Assembly (NCBI RefSeq): GCF_018403685.1
Contig: NZ_BOVK01000064.1
Coordinates: 1-64,000 of the forward strand
Source: Xylanibacillus composti
GTDB taxonomy: Bacteria; Bacillota; Bacilli; Paenibacillales; K13
Length of the DNA stretch: 64,000 nt
Direction: 5' to 3'
The position numbers and the translations under genes were made by a program. The number at the start of each line of letters is the position of its first letter. The stretch's first letter is position 1. Of the stretch, positions 9,728 through 18,562 are shown piece by piece. Under the pieces are notes generated by a model that saw nothing but the letters and a program-made list of their open reading frames with translations, made no database searches and was not told the origin of the DNA.

Positions 9728-11443
9728 ATGATACGCCGATTTATGACTTACTACCGGCCGCATCGCAAGCTGTTTCTGCTGGATTTCAGCTGTGCGGTCA
9801 TTGTCGCTTTACTGGAGCTGGCCTTCCCGCTTGGCGTGCAGTGGATGATTGACACGCTGTTGCCCGAAGAAAACTGGAAGATGATTACTTGGGTTGGACT
9901 AGCCTTGCTGTTCTTGTACATAGCGAGTACGGGTCTGCAATTTGTCGTGAACTATTGGGGGCACAAGCTGGGCATCAATATTGAGACCGATATGCGCCAG
10001 CAGCTGTTCAACCATGTGCAGAAGCTTTCCTTCCGCTTCTTCGACAATACGAAAACCGGCAAGCTGATGTCGCGGATGACGAATGATTTGTTCGAAATCG
10101 GAGAGGTGGCGCATCATGGGCCGGAGGACATGTTCATCGCGCTGATGACATTCGTCGGTGCATTCGGCATCATGCTGACAGTCAATTGGCAGCTGGCGCT
10201 CATCACGTTCGTGGCGGTTCCTATCCTCGTATGGCTGATCGTCTTCTTCAACCGCCGACTGAATCGGGCGGCCACAACCATGTTTGAGAAGATCGGCGAA
10301 GTAAACGCAAGGGTCGAAGACAGCATCTCCGGCATTCGCGTAGTAAAATCGTTCGGCAACGAGCAATTTGAAAAAGATCGCTTTCTGCAAAACAACAAAG
10401 CGTTTCGACTGGCAAAACTGCGCTCGTACTTAGTGATATCCTACAGCTCGTCCAGCATCTATATGCTGACCCGCCTCATCCACTTGATTGTGCTCGTCAG
10501 CGGAGCCTGGTTCGCTTATACGGGCAGCCTGACGATTGGCGCACTTGTCGGCTTCTTGCTGTATGTCAACATCTTCTTGAAGCCGATTGATAAAATCAAT
10601 GCCTTGATGGAAACTTACCCGAAGGGCATGGCCGGCTTCAAGCGGTTTTGCGAGCTGATGGATACGGAACCGGATGTTGCAGACAAGCCGAATGCTATTG
10701 CAGTCAAGGATCTGAAGGGCGAAATCGAGTTTCGCGATGTATCGTTCGGCTATGAGCAGCACTCCATAGTGCTGAAGAACGTGAATCTGCATATTCGCGC
10801 CGGGGAGACGATTGCCCTCGTTGGACCGTCCGGCGCAGGCAAATCAACCCTATGCAGCCTCATCCCGCGTTTTTACGAGGTGAACGAAGGGACGATAACG
10901 ATTGACGGCATCGATATTCAGGATATGAAGCAGTCGTCGCTGCGAGCCCAGATTGGCGTCGTCCAGCAGGACGTGTTCCTGTTCAACGGCACGATAAGAG
11001 AGAATATCGCTTACGGACGTTTGGACGCAACGGAGGAAGAAATTCGGGCTGCCGCAAGCAAAGCCTACCTGGACAATATGCTGGCAGGGCTTCCGGACGG
11101 ATTGGATACAGTGATCGGGGAACGGGGCCTGAAGCTTTCGGGCGGCCAAAGGCAGCGGCTGGCGATTGCGCGCATGTTTTTGAAGAATCCGCCGATTTTG
11201 ATTTTGGATGAAGCGACATCAGCCTTGGATACGGAAACGGAAAAAATGATTCAACAGGCGCTGGACGAGCTGGCCCAGAATAGAACCTCGCTTGTGATCG
11301 CCCACCGCCTGGCAACGATTCGCCATGCCGATCGCATTGTGGTCGTGACCGAAGACGGAATTGCCGAACAGGGCAAGCACGAGGAATTGCTCGCGGCAGA
11401 CGGACTCTATGCCCGGCTGCATCGCCTGCAGTTCCAGTCATAA
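9728..11443 (+). CDS. ABC exporter, fused TMD-NBD
   Basis: Half-size ABC exporter of about 571 aa. Six predicted membrane segments occupy roughly residues 15-300. The nucleotide-binding domain carries Walker A GPSGAGKST, signature LSGGQRQRLAIARM, Walker B ILILDEATSALD, and the H-loop in VIAHRLATI. It resembles MsbA/BmrA/YfiB-type multidrug or lipid exporters. No substrate can be assigned. The ATG at 9728 follows a GGGGGG-rich site. It interrupts the leuA-leuB neighbourhood, is not leucine-related by sequence, and has its own upstream hairpin element. Confidence 0.9.
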   Translation: MIRRFMTYYRPHRKLFLLDFSCAVIVALLELAFPLGVQWMIDTLLPEENWKMITWVGLALLFLYIASTGLQFVVNYWGHKLGINIETDMRQQLFNHVQKLSFRFFDNTKTGKLMSRMTNDLFEIGEVAHHGPEDMFIALMTFVGAFGIMLTVNWQLALITFVAVPILVWLIVFFNRRLNRAATTMFEKIGEVNARVEDSISGIRVVKSFGNEQFEKDRFLQNNKAFRLAKLRSYLVISYSSSSIYMLTRLIHLIVLVSGAWFAYTGSLTIGALVGFLLYVNIFLKPIDKINALMETYPKGMAGFKRFCELMDTEPDVADKPNAIAVKDLKGEIEFRDVSFGYEQHSIVLKNVNLHIRAGETIALVGPSGAGKSTLCSLIPRFYEVNEGTITIDGIDIQDMKQSSLRAQIGVVQQDVFLFNGTIRENIAYGRLDATEEEIRAAASKAYLDNMLAGLPDGLDTVIGERGLKLSGGQRQRLAIARMFLKNPPILILDEATSALDTETEKMIQQALDELAQNRTSLVIAHRLATIRHADRIVVVTEDGIAEQGKHEELLAADGLYARLHRLQFQS

Positions 11444-11581
11444 GGCAAGGATGACGGAGGTTGTCTATAGAAGCGGGCTATGAAGGTAATAGCTTTTGCA
11501 TCTTTGTCAAACGGGCGGTTTTATGTTAAAACAGAGGTTAGGAAATGAAACAAGATCAATACTTGGAACGGAGTGACGAAC

Positions 11582-12661
11582 GTGGCAGAAGTGAAGAAGA
11601 TTGCCGTGATCGCGGGCGATGGAATTGGCCCGGAGGTTGTGGCAGAAGCGGAAAAGGTATTGAACAAAACAGAGGAGCTGTTCGGCTACAAATTTGAAAC
11701 GGAGCACGGCCTGTTCGGAGGCATTGCAATCGACGAGAAGGGAACGCCGCTGCCAGAAGAGACGCTGCAGCTGTGCCGCAATGCGGATGCTGTTCTGCTT
11801 GGCGCCGTAGGCGGACCGAAGTGGGACAACAATCCGAAGGAACTGCGTCCGGAAACAGGGCTGCTTGGCATCCGCAAGGAGCTTGGCCTGTTCTCGAATA
11901 TTCGGCCGGCCGTCATCTTTGATTGCTTGATGGAAGCCTCGACGATCAAGCCGGAGGTGCTGAAGGGCACGGATCTGATTGTCGTCCGCGAGCTGACAGG
12001 CGGCATTTATTTCGGCGAGAAGTTCCGCCGCGATTCGGCTAATGGCCAGGAAGCGGTGGATACTTGTGTATATAACGTAAGCGAAGTCGAGCGGATCGTT
12101 CGCCAAGGCTTCGAAATTGCCCAGAAGCGACGCAAGAAGCTGGCGTCTGTAGACAAAGCGAACGTTCTCGAAACGTCACGCCTATGGAGAGAAACAGTCA
12201 ACCGAATTGCACCGGAATACCCGGACGTGGAGCTGGAGCATGTCCTGGTGGACAACTGTGCGATGCAGCTGCTTCGCCGTCCGTCCAGCTTTGACGTTAT
12301 TGTGACAGAGAACATGTTCGGCGACATCCTGAGCGATGAAGCAGCAATGTTAACCGGCTCGATTGGCATGCTCTCCTCCGCTTCGCTCGGCGAAGGCAGC
12401 TTCGGATTGTACGAGCCTGTACATGGCTCTGCGCCGGATATTGCCGGACAAGGACTGGCGAATCCGATTGCCACCATTTTGTCGGTCGCGCTTATGTTCC
12501 GATTGACGTTCGGCTATGAAGATGCGGCTGACTCCATTGAACGCGCCGTGAAGCAGGTGTTGGATGCCGGCCATCGCACGGCAGACATCGCGGCAGACCG
12601 CACAAAGGCGCTCAGCACCGTGCAGATGGGCGAGAAGATCTTGCAAGCCATGACGAAATAA
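11582..12661 (+). CDS. leuB: 3-isopropylmalate dehydrogenase
   Basis: NAD-dependent oxidative decarboxylase of leucine synthesis, 359 aa. It has an N-terminal [13 protein letters not shown], the substrate segment [12 protein letters not shown], and a conserved C-terminal NAD site with [15 protein letters not shown]. The GTG at 11582 is chosen because GGAGTG ends about 11 bases upstream; a GTG at 11573 lies too close to that site. No T-box precedes it. leuC and leuD are not in the window. Confidence 0.95.
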   Translation: MAEVKKIAVIAGDGIGPEVVAEAEKVLNKTEELFGYKFETEHGLFGGIAIDEKGTPLPEETLQLCRNADAVLLGAVGGPKWDNNPKELRPETGLLGIRKELGLFSNIRPAVIFDCLMEASTIKPEVLKGTDLIVVRELTGGIYFGEKFRRDSANGQEAVDTCVYNVSEVERIVRQGFEIAQKRRKKLASVDKANVLETSRLWRETVNRIAPEYPDVELEHVLVDNCAMQLLRRPSSFDVIVTENMFGDILSDEAAMLTGSIGMLSSASLGEGSFGLYEPVHGSAPDIAGQGLANPIATILSVALMFRLTFGYEDAADSIERAVKQVLDAGHRTADIAADRTKALSTVQMGEKILQAMTK

Positions 12662-12695
12662 TGCGTCCCCAGATTTATTTATATTAATTATTAGT

Positions 12696-12710
12696 AAATA
12701 ATTGTTATAA
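12696..12710 (+). promoter_or_regulatory. PerR-like operator
   Basis: AAATAATTGTTATAA matches the PerR box consensus TTATAATTATTATAA at 12 of 15 positions. It sits 2 bases before the -35 of the peroxiredoxin promoter. PerR-controlled peroxide defence genes are standard in Bacillota; the assignment to PerR is inference from the match. Confidence 0.6.
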
Positions 12711-12712
12711 GA

Positions 12713-12741
12713 TTGACTTTGATTTGGGCGGATGGTACGAT
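12713..12741 (+). promoter_or_regulatory. SigA-type promoter of the peroxiredoxin gene
   Basis: TTGACT at 12713-12718 and TACGAT at 12736-12741 with 17-base spacing, directly after the PerR-like box. Confidence 0.7.
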
Positions 12742-12823
12742 TTCATTGTGGCAGTCTTTGCTTACAGGTTCATCCTATACAGGATGCTGCAACCATATAT
12801 GCAATGAAGGAGGAGTTGACGGC

Positions 12824-13372
12824 ATGGCAGAACGTCTGGTAGGCCGGCCGGCGCCCGATTTTACGATGGAAACCGCGCTGGGCAACGGTCAGGATTTTGG
12901 CAAGGTTTCGCTGTCTGACTACAAGGGCAAGTGGCTGGTCATGTTTTTTTATCCGCTCGACTTCACCTTTGTCTGTCCGACAGAGATCATCGCCTTTTCC
13001 GAATCGAAGGACATCTTCGAGGATCTTGATACGGAAATTCTGGGCGTGAGCACAGACAGCAAATTTTCTCACCGTGCCTGGATCAACACTTCGCGCGATG
13101 ACAATGGACTCGGTCCATTGACCTATCCGCTCGCTTCCGACATCAACAAGACCGTCGCACGCGATTACGGCGTCTTGATCGAAGAGGAAGGCATTGCGCT
13201 TCGCGGGCTGTTTATCATTGACCCGGACGGGATTTTGAAGTATCAGGTTGTCAATTTTAACGATGTCGGCCGCAGCGTAGACGAAACGGTCCGCGTGCTT
13301 CAGGCGCTTCAATCAGGCGGCCTGTGTCCAGCCAACTGGAAGCCGGGGCAGAAGTTTCTGGAAGCGAAATAA
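12824..13372 (+). CDS. Peroxiredoxin, 2-Cys AhpC/Prx1 type
   Basis: Thiol peroxidase of 182 aa that reduces H2O2 and organic peroxides in the cytoplasm. The peroxidatic Cys lies in DFTFVCPTEI, about residue 50. The resolving Cys lies in GGLCPANWKPG near the C-terminus. Both are intact, so it is a typical 2-Cys enzyme. The ATG at 12824 follows AAGGAGGA; the in-frame sequence upstream overlaps the promoter and is not coding. The PerR-like operator suggests peroxide induction. It is monocistronic unless read-through reaches the next gene. Confidence 0.92.
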   Translation: MAERLVGRPAPDFTMETALGNGQDFGKVSLSDYKGKWLVMFFYPLDFTFVCPTEIIAFSESKDIFEDLDTEILGVSTDSKFSHRAWINTSRDDNGLGPLTYPLASDINKTVARDYGVLIEEEGIALRGLFIIDPDGILKYQVVNFNDVGRSVDETVRVLQALQSGGLCPANWKPGQKFLEAK

Positions 13373-13459
13373 AGGGCGCTATTGAAATCGCGCAATTGTC
13401 ATCTTACCAAGACCCTCTTGCCGGCCATGGCCGATAGGGAGGGCAACCTTTTACCGAGC

Positions 13460-13509
13460 CCCGCGAAAGTACCGGGAATCAGCTTCAGCGGTTCTCTTGC
13501 TTTCGTGGG
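13460..13509 (+). repeat. 50-base hairpin element, copy B
   Basis: CCCGCGAAAG at 13460-13469 and CTTTCGTGGG at 13500-13509 enclose a 30-base loop, the same stem and loop length as the copy at 9630. The sequence after the stem (TATTTGTTTG) also resembles copy A. It lies 32 bases before the start of the thioredoxin-like gene. Confidence 0.7.
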
Positions 13510-13541
13510 TATTTGTTTGTGAGGAAAGGAGAAAACGAACG

Positions 13542-14009
13542 ATGCCGATGCGATTGCGTTCCCCGCTTCCTGCTTTCGAGGGCGTCACTGAGTGGGTGAA
13601 CGGGCAGGCGACGAAGGAGCAGCTGGCGGGCAAGCCGGTGCTTGTCCACTTCTGGTCGGTCAGCTGCCATATGTGCAAGGAAGGTCTGCCGCAAATATTG
13701 GTATGGCGCGAGCACTATGGCAAGCCCTATGACCTGCAGGTAATCGGTGTACATATGCCGCGATCCGAGAAGGACACGGACATTGCAGCAGCGAAAGCTG
13801 TCATTGAGGAGTATCACCTGGAACATCCGATCATGATTGACAATGCGCATGCGATCACGGATGCATTCCAGAATGAATATGTGCCGTCTTATTATTTGTT
13901 TGACGCTGAGCATCAGCTCCGTCACATCCAAGCGGGCGAAAAGGGCTTGAAGCTGGTTGAGCAGCGCCTGCAAAAAATAATGGGGTCGACGAACCAGGAG
14001 GGACAATGA
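13542..14009 (+). CDS. Thioredoxin-fold (TlpA/redoxin-like) protein
   Basis: Protein of 155 aa with a thioredoxin fold and a CHMC active site in [15 protein letters not shown], near residue 45. It has a conserved cis-Pro region ([10 protein letters not shown]). No signal peptide or membrane anchor is visible, so it is probably cytoplasmic, unlike most TlpA/ResA proteins. It may reduce thiols alongside the peroxiredoxin upstream. The ATG at 13542 follows AGGAAAGGAG. It ends one base before gcvH, suggesting cotranscription. Confidence 0.8.
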   Translation: MPMRLRSPLPAFEGVTEWVNGQATKEQLAGKPVLVHFWSVSCHMCKEGLPQILVWREHYGKPYDLQVIGVHMPRSEKDTDIAAAKAVIEEYHLEHPIMIDNAHAITDAFQNEYVPSYYLFDAEHQLRHIQAGEKGLKLVEQRLQKIMGSTNQEGQ

Positions 14010-14010
14010 G

Positions 14011-14394
14011 ATGAATGTGCCAGAACAGTTGAAGTACAGTGAAGAGCATGAGTGGGTGCGCGTCGACGGTTCAAAGGCGACAATTGGCATTACCGATTTC
14101 GCCCAAAATGAACTGGGAGACATCGTTTTTGTAGAGCTGCCCAAGGTTGGAGACGAGTTGTCCTTCGGCGAGCCGTTCGGCAGTGTCGAGTCGGTCAAAA
14201 CGGTGTCTGAGCTTTATGCGCCCGTCAGCGGCAAAGTTTTGGAAGTCAATGCGAATTTGGAAGGCTCTCCTGAACAGGTCAATGAAGCGCCCTACGGGGA
14301 CGGTTGGATGATTGTCGTTGAAATCGCAGACGCCTCTGAGTTGGATAAGCTTTGGAGCGCGGAGAAATATAAAGAAACCTATAGCGAAGACTAA
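14011..14394 (+). CDS. gcvH: Glycine cleavage system H protein
   Basis: Lipoyl carrier of 127 aa that shuttles the aminomethyl group between P, T and L proteins. The lipoylated Lys is in [16 protein letters not shown], near residue 64. Length and fold-defining Gly/Pro residues are normal. The other gcv genes are not in the window. In Bacillus, GcvH also acts as the lipoyl relay to other enzymes, which may explain its separate location here. Confidence 0.95.
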   Translation: MNVPEQLKYSEEHEWVRVDGSKATIGITDFAQNELGDIVFVELPKVGDELSFGEPFGSVESVKTVSELYAPVSGKVLEVNANLEGSPEQVNEAPYGDGWMIVVEIADASELDKLWSAEKYKETYSED

Positions 14395-14419
14395 TACGGC
14401 GCCGACAGCAGTCAAGGAG

Positions 14420-14465
14420 CAGAGAAGGCCTTCTGATACAAGGAGCCCTTCTCTGTTTCGTTTTG
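14420..14465 (+). terminator. Terminator after gcvH
   Basis: AGAGAAGG at 14421-14428 pairs with CCTTCTCT at 14447-14454 and is followed by GTTTCGTTTTG. Confidence 0.7.
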
Positions 14466-14487
14466 AACAGACGGCGCCGCATCGGAG

Positions 14488-16332
14488 GTGTTGGCCATAG
14501 AGGAACATGCTTCACTCACATCATTGCTGATCGTCGTAGCGGCAGCCTTTTTAATCCCCATCCTTTTGCGGGTGTTTCGCCTCAAGCTCATCCCAGTTGT
14601 CGTGGCGGAAATTGTCGTCGGTCTCATTATCGGCCACAGCGGTTTTAATATTATTCAGGAAGATGAGATGCTGGGTCTTCTGTCGATGTTCGGCTTCATC
14701 TATCTTATGTTCTTGAGCGGACTCGAAATCGACTTCCAGGCTTTGTCGCGCAAGAAATCGCGGAAAAAGGACGAAGTCAACCCGCTGCTGCCGGCTTTCC
14801 TTGTGTTCGTCGGCATTATGATCGTATCGTTCGGATTGGCGTATGGGCTCGTTCTGATAGGACTTGTGTCGGAACCGTATCTCATGACCTTGATCATCGC
14901 GACCATTTCGTTAGGAGTCGTCATGCCGGTCATCAAGGAGCGGAAACTGATGGATAAGCCGCTCGGCCAGATATTGCTGCTCATCACCGTGCTGTCCGAT
15001 TTGGCTACGATGATCTTGCTTGCGGTATTCGTCAGCGTTCGCTCCCAGAACACTGTTCAGATGCTGTATCTTCTGCTGTTCTTTATCTTTGTCCTCTTCG
15101 TCTACCTCCTGATCCGCTGGCTGGCGAAGGGGGACCGTCTGGACTTTCTGCGCAAGAGCACGTCGCAGATGGGGACGCGGGCCGTATTTGCCTTAATTCT
15201 GCTTTTGGTCGTGATGTCGGAAACTTTGGAAGTCGAAATGATTCTCGGCGCCTTCCTTGCCGGCGTCATCGTTTCGCTGATGGCCCCGAACAAGCGGTTC
15301 AAGCATCAGCTGGAATCGTTCGGCTACGGATTTCTGATCCCGATTTTCTTCGTCATGGTCGGAGTTAGGCTGGATCTGGGCGAGCTGTTTGCTGACAGGC
15401 AGATTTTGTTGTTTATTCCGCTCCTGGTGGCGGCGATCTTTATTTCCAAGCTCGTTCCGAGCCTGATATTGCGCAAATGGTACCCTTGGCGGCAAGTGTT
15501 CGCTTCCGGCTTCCTGGTCTCCTCTACCCTTAGTCTGGTGATCGCAGCGGCAGCCATCGCCGCCCAGCTGGAGATTATTAGTCCGTCCATGGAGGGCGCC
15601 TTGATTCTGGCGGCTGTTATAACGTGTCTGATTGCGCCGGTTATCTTCAATCATCTGTTCCCGGAGCAAGAGGCAGAGCGCAAAGCGATTGCGATCGTAG
15701 GCGCCAACCACATTACGCTTCCGGTCTCGCAGGATTTGATGCGCGAAGGTTACGATGTGCTGCTGTACAGTTCACAACCGCCAACCGAGCGGGTGGAGTC
15801 GAAGGAAGAGAAGTACAGCCGATTCCCGCTCATCGAAGTGCCGAAGCTGGAGAAGGATTCGCTTCAGCAAGCAGGATTGTTCGACGCGGACACCGTCGTA
15901 TTCGGCACGATGGATGATGAAGTGAATATTCGTTTGGCAGAAGCAGCCAAACAATTCGGCCATCGCCAAATTATCGTGCGTGTCGAAGATCCGGAGAAGC
16001 ATGAACTGCTGGCCAGAGAAGAAGGGGTTCGCGTCATCTCCACGCTATATGCTTCCCGGACGTTGCTGAAGGCGATGATCGAGCATCCCAGCGCGTTGAA
16101 GCTGATCACGCATCATGATGATTCCGTACAGGAGGTAGAGGTTAATAACCCGGCTTACAACCTTGTCAGCCTGCGCGATCTGCCGGTGCTCGGCGATACG
16201 CTGGTCATGCGCATTTACCGGGGAGACTCGTTCGTCATCCCCCACGGCAGCACACAGATTATGCTGGGAGACCGCCTGCTCGTGAGCGGCAGCGTGGAGC
16301 ACATTCAGGATATGAAGCGGGAGCTCGGATAA
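14488..16332 (+). CDS. CPA2-type cation:proton antiporter with RCK domains
   Basis: Membrane antiporter of about 614 aa. The first ~390 residues form a Na+/H+ exchanger domain with about 12 hydrophobic segments (GLIIGHSGF, LFLSGLEIDF, LGAFLAGVIVS). A TrkA-N/RCK domain (AIAIVGANHITLPVSQDL) and a TrkA-C domain follow, as in KefB/KhtU-like exchangers gated by cytoplasmic ligands. The start is uncertain: GGAGGTG at 14484-14490 overlaps the GTG and lies only 2 bases before a TTG at 14491. An ATA at 14497 has the best spacing. Confidence 0.88.
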   Translation: MLAIEEHASLTSLLIVVAAAFLIPILLRVFRLKLIPVVVAEIVVGLIIGHSGFNIIQEDEMLGLLSMFGFIYLMFLSGLEIDFQALSRKKSRKKDEVNPLLPAFLVFVGIMIVSFGLAYGLVLIGLVSEPYLMTLIIATISLGVVMPVIKERKLMDKPLGQILLLITVLSDLATMILLAVFVSVRSQNTVQMLYLLLFFIFVLFVYLLIRWLAKGDRLDFLRKSTSQMGTRAVFALILLLVVMSETLEVEMILGAFLAGVIVSLMAPNKRFKHQLESFGYGFLIPIFFVMVGVRLDLGELFADRQILLFIPLLVAAIFISKLVPSLILRKWYPWRQVFASGFLVSSTLSLVIAAAAIAAQLEIISPSMEGALILAAVITCLIAPVIFNHLFPEQEAERKAIAIVGANHITLPVSQDLMREGYDVLLYSSQPPTERVESKEEKYSRFPLIEVPKLEKDSLQQAGLFDADTVVFGTMDDEVNIRLAEAAKQFGHRQIIVRVEDPEKHELLAREEGVRVISTLYASRTLLKAMIEHPSALKLITHHDDSVQEVEVNNPAYNLVSLRDLPVLGDTLVMRIYRGDSFVIPHGSTQIMLGDRLLVSGSVEHIQDMKRELG

Positions 16333-16335
16333 ATG

Positions 16336-16384
16336 AAAAAGCTGTCTCGGGTCATGAATGCTTGACCTGGAGACAGCTTTTTTA
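16336..16384. terminator. Bidirectional terminator
   Basis: AAAAAGCTGTCTC pairs with GAGACAGCTTTTTT. A and T runs on both sides serve the antiporter gene and the convergent small gene that ends here. Confidence 0.85.
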
Positions 16385-16633
16385 GTCCTCTCGAATATAT
16401 TCCCTTTCCCCGGTGTGCCGATTGAAATAGACGCGATAGCGAAGGCCGTCCTTCGGGTCGATGAAAACCTCAGAAGTCCGTTCCAATGTTCCGTCATACA
16501 GGCCGTTTTGCGGCTGTTTGCCGCTCTTGTAGCGTCTGTCATAGTAACGCCATCCCAGCCACAACAGCAGCAAAAACAAAAGCGCCTGCAAGCCGATCAA
16601 GATTGGTGTAAAAGAGATGACGAAGGTATCCAC
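16382..16633 (-). CDS. Small membrane protein, uncharacterised
   Basis: 83 aa. An N-terminal hydrophobic helix (LIGLQALLFLLLLWLGW) is followed by a charged cytoplasmic tail with DPKDGLRYRVYFNRHTGE. Not recognised as a named family. It starts with GTG after GAGAGGAG and lies 21 bases downstream of the YbjQ-like gene on the same strand, so the two are probably cotranscribed. Confidence 0.65.
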   Translation of the reverse strand: MDTFVISFTPILIGLQALLFLLLLWLGWRYYDRRYKSGKQPQNGLYDGTLERTSEVFIDPKDGLRYRVYFNRHTGEREYIRED

Positions 16634-16654
16634 AGGTCTGCTTCTCCTCTCGCG

Positions 16655-16978
16655 TCAGGGAGTGCGAGCCGTTTTGACAGCTGTGCCGTATGCCACGATT
16701 TCGCTCATGTTACTGCCGATATCCCCGCTGTCGAAACGCATCATGACGATGGCATCCGCTCCCATTGCATGTGCGTTTTGCACAAGGCGATCCATCGCCT
16801 GGCGCCGGGCATCCTCGATCATTTGGGTATATTGCTTGACCTCGCCGCCTACGAGACCTTTCAAGCTGGCCATAATATCGCCGCCCAGCCCGCGAGCGCG
16901 AACGACTACGCCGAAGGCGGTTCCCAGTACTTCTGTCACTTCATATCCTGCCAATTTCTCTGTTGTGCTAATCAACAT
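16655..16978 (-). CDS. YbjQ/UPF0145 family protein
   Basis: 107-aa protein of the UPF0145 family: LISTTEKLAGYEVTEVLG at the N-terminus, then ARGLGGDIMASLKGLVGGE and ANGADAIVMMRFD-like residues. The family forms pentamers; a metal role has been proposed but is not established. The ATG at 16978 is chosen because AAAGGAGGA lies 9 bases upstream; the ORF upstream of it is not supported. Confidence 0.85.
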   Translation of the reverse strand: MLISTTEKLAGYEVTEVLGTAFGVVVRARGLGGDIMASLKGLVGGEVKQYTQMIEDARRQAMDRLVQNAHAMGADAIVMMRFDSGDIGSNMSEIVAYGTAVKTARTP

Positions 16979-17208
16979 GCCGCTGAATCCTCCTTTTATG
17001 GTTATAAGTGTGTGCAAGTCATAAGTGAATCATGACTGCACCGAAGCAACGCTTCAATCATGCGGATTAGTATTAGTACGTGTGATCGCGGATATGGATG
17101 CAAAATATGCAAATATGGGCCGATTTAGCCCGAAAAAAAGGAATTTCGTATCCCAAAAGAGAATAGCTATGTAAGTAATATTCGGTCACTCGAGGAGGTT
17201 ATCGTGTC

Positions 17209-17631
17209 ATGAGCTTTTGCTGCGGCGCCAGTATGCTGGGAACGCGAGGAACATTAAAGCATATGCGTACCCATATTCATAATGTACCTATTCTTTTTTG
17301 TCCGGTTTGTCATAAGGTTGAAGTCCACTATTTGGTGGAGAGCGAGTATGAATTGCTGGCGGAGTATGCTCATGGCGACGGGGCTATGGAGGTAGACTTC
17401 CAGGATTACATTGACCACAAGCCTGCCGAAGCCTTGTTCGAGAATTGCGTCAATAATGACCAGGAGGATCCGATGATCATCGTGCGCAATCAAATCGACA
17501 TGGCGCTGGATCTGTTGACCATGGCCAAAGGCCTGAATGATCGCGAATGGGAAGAGCAGTTGAAGAAGCGTCTGGGAGTGCTTGTCCAGCGAAGAAACAA
17601 GCTTAAGGCGAAGAAGGTGCTGGAACAATAG
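17209..17631 (+). CDS. Conserved protein with zinc-binding cysteines
   Basis: 140 aa. N-terminal CC at residues 4-5 and a CPVC pair near residue 31 suggest a small zinc site. The rest is acidic, with a helical C-terminus ending in a basic stretch (KRLGVLVQRRNKLKAKK). The family was not recognised. The start follows GAGGAGGTT. It is a single gene ended by its own terminator. Confidence 0.65.
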   Translation: MSFCCGASMLGTRGTLKHMRTHIHNVPILFCPVCHKVEVHYLVESEYELLAEYAHGDGAMEVDFQDYIDHKPAEALFENCVNNDQEDPMIIVRNQIDMALDLLTMAKGLNDREWEEQLKKRLGVLVQRRNKLKAKKVLEQ

Positions 17632-17634
17632 GAG

Positions 17635-17668
17635 GACCCCTTCCCGGATATCCGGGAAAGGGGTTTTT
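17635..17668 (+). terminator. Terminator with near-perfect hairpin
   Basis: ACCCCTTCCCGGAT pairs with ATCCGGGAAAGGGGT and is followed by five Ts. Confidence 0.85.
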
Positions 17669-17702
17669 CATTGCTGTGCTAAAAAATCAATTCGCAACTA
17701 AT

Positions 17703-17731
17703 ACCCCCGCAATAACGTAAGTATGTGCGAA
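17703..17731 (+). promoter_or_regulatory. Candidate SigI-type promoter of sigI
   Basis: ACCCCC at 17703-17708 and CGAA at 17728-17731 resemble the C-rich -35 and CGAA -10 described for SigI-dependent promoters. The 19-base spacer may be long. A transcript from here would start near 17738, just before the GAGGTGG site, and would fit the TTG start at 17756 and autoregulation of sigI. Confidence 0.45.
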
Positions 17732-17755
17732 TTCATTTATTGCGAGGTGGAAAAT

Positions 17756-18562
17756 TTGCTGCTGGTGTTATTCAAAAAGTTTCTTGGGCTGCGTTCCCCT
17801 CAAACTGACGTAGAGGATACTAGCATTGAAGATACAATCGCACGCATACAAGAAGGAGATGTCCGGCTTCTAAACCAAGTCATTACCGATTATCAACCGT
17901 ATATCGCCAAGGCGGCAAGCAGATTTTGCAAGCGGTTTGTAGAGCCGTCGCGGGATGAGGAATTTGCGGTAGCCATGCATGCCTTCCACGAGGCGATTCA
18001 ACAGTTCTCGCCCAAGGAGGGAAGGTCGTTTCTAGGCTTCGCGGAAACAGTTATACGCCGCAGGCTGATCGATCATATACGCCGCGAGCGTCGTCATAAT
18101 GGGCACGCATCGTACAGTTCCTTCGAATTGGAGGATGAAGACGGTCTCCCGGTCAATACGGCTGATGTGCATCATGCGATTGATGCGTATGAAAAGGAGA
18201 AGATCGCGGAAGAGCGGAGAACGGAAATTGCGGAGTTCAGCCGTGAGCTGGCCGCGTTCGACATTAGCTTCGAGGAATTGGTGCGCGTATCGCCCAAGCA
18301 TGCCGACTCCCGCGAGATGATGTTTCGCATCGCCCGGAAGATAGCCGGCGACCCGAATATGCTTGGGACCATCTTCAGCAAAAAAACGATGCCGATAAAA
18401 GAGCTGCTTGAACAGGTTGACGTGTCACGGAAAACGATAGAACGGAATCGAAAATATTTAATTGCACTAACGCTCGTTTATTCGGGACATTATCCATATT
18501 TGTCAGATTATTTGCGTTTGGATTCGGAAGAGGCCACAGCCAAGGAGGAGAAGGAGGGGTGA
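17756..18562 (+). CDS. sigI: RNA polymerase sigma factor SigI
   Basis: Sigma-70 family factor of about 268 aa of the SigI class, linked to heat and cell-envelope stress in Bacillus and to polysaccharide sensing in clostridia. Region 2 is near DEEFAVAMHAFHEAIQQFSP. A C-terminal helix-turn-helix is in IKELLEQVDVSRKTIERNR. TTG at 17756 is chosen, with GAGGTGG 5 bases upstream. The ATG at 17723 lacks a site and would overlap the proposed -10. The gene overlaps rsgI by four bases. Confidence 0.9.
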   Translation: MLLVLFKKFLGLRSPQTDVEDTSIEDTIARIQEGDVRLLNQVITDYQPYIAKAASRFCKRFVEPSRDEEFAVAMHAFHEAIQQFSPKEGRSFLGFAETVIRRRLIDHIRRERRHNGHASYSSFELEDEDGLPVNTADVHHAIDAYEKEKIAEERRTEIAEFSRELAAFDISFEELVRVSPKHADSREMMFRIARKIAGDPNMLGTIFSKKTMPIKELLEQVDVSRKTIERNRKYLIALTLVYSGHYPYLSDYLRLDSEEATAKEEKEG

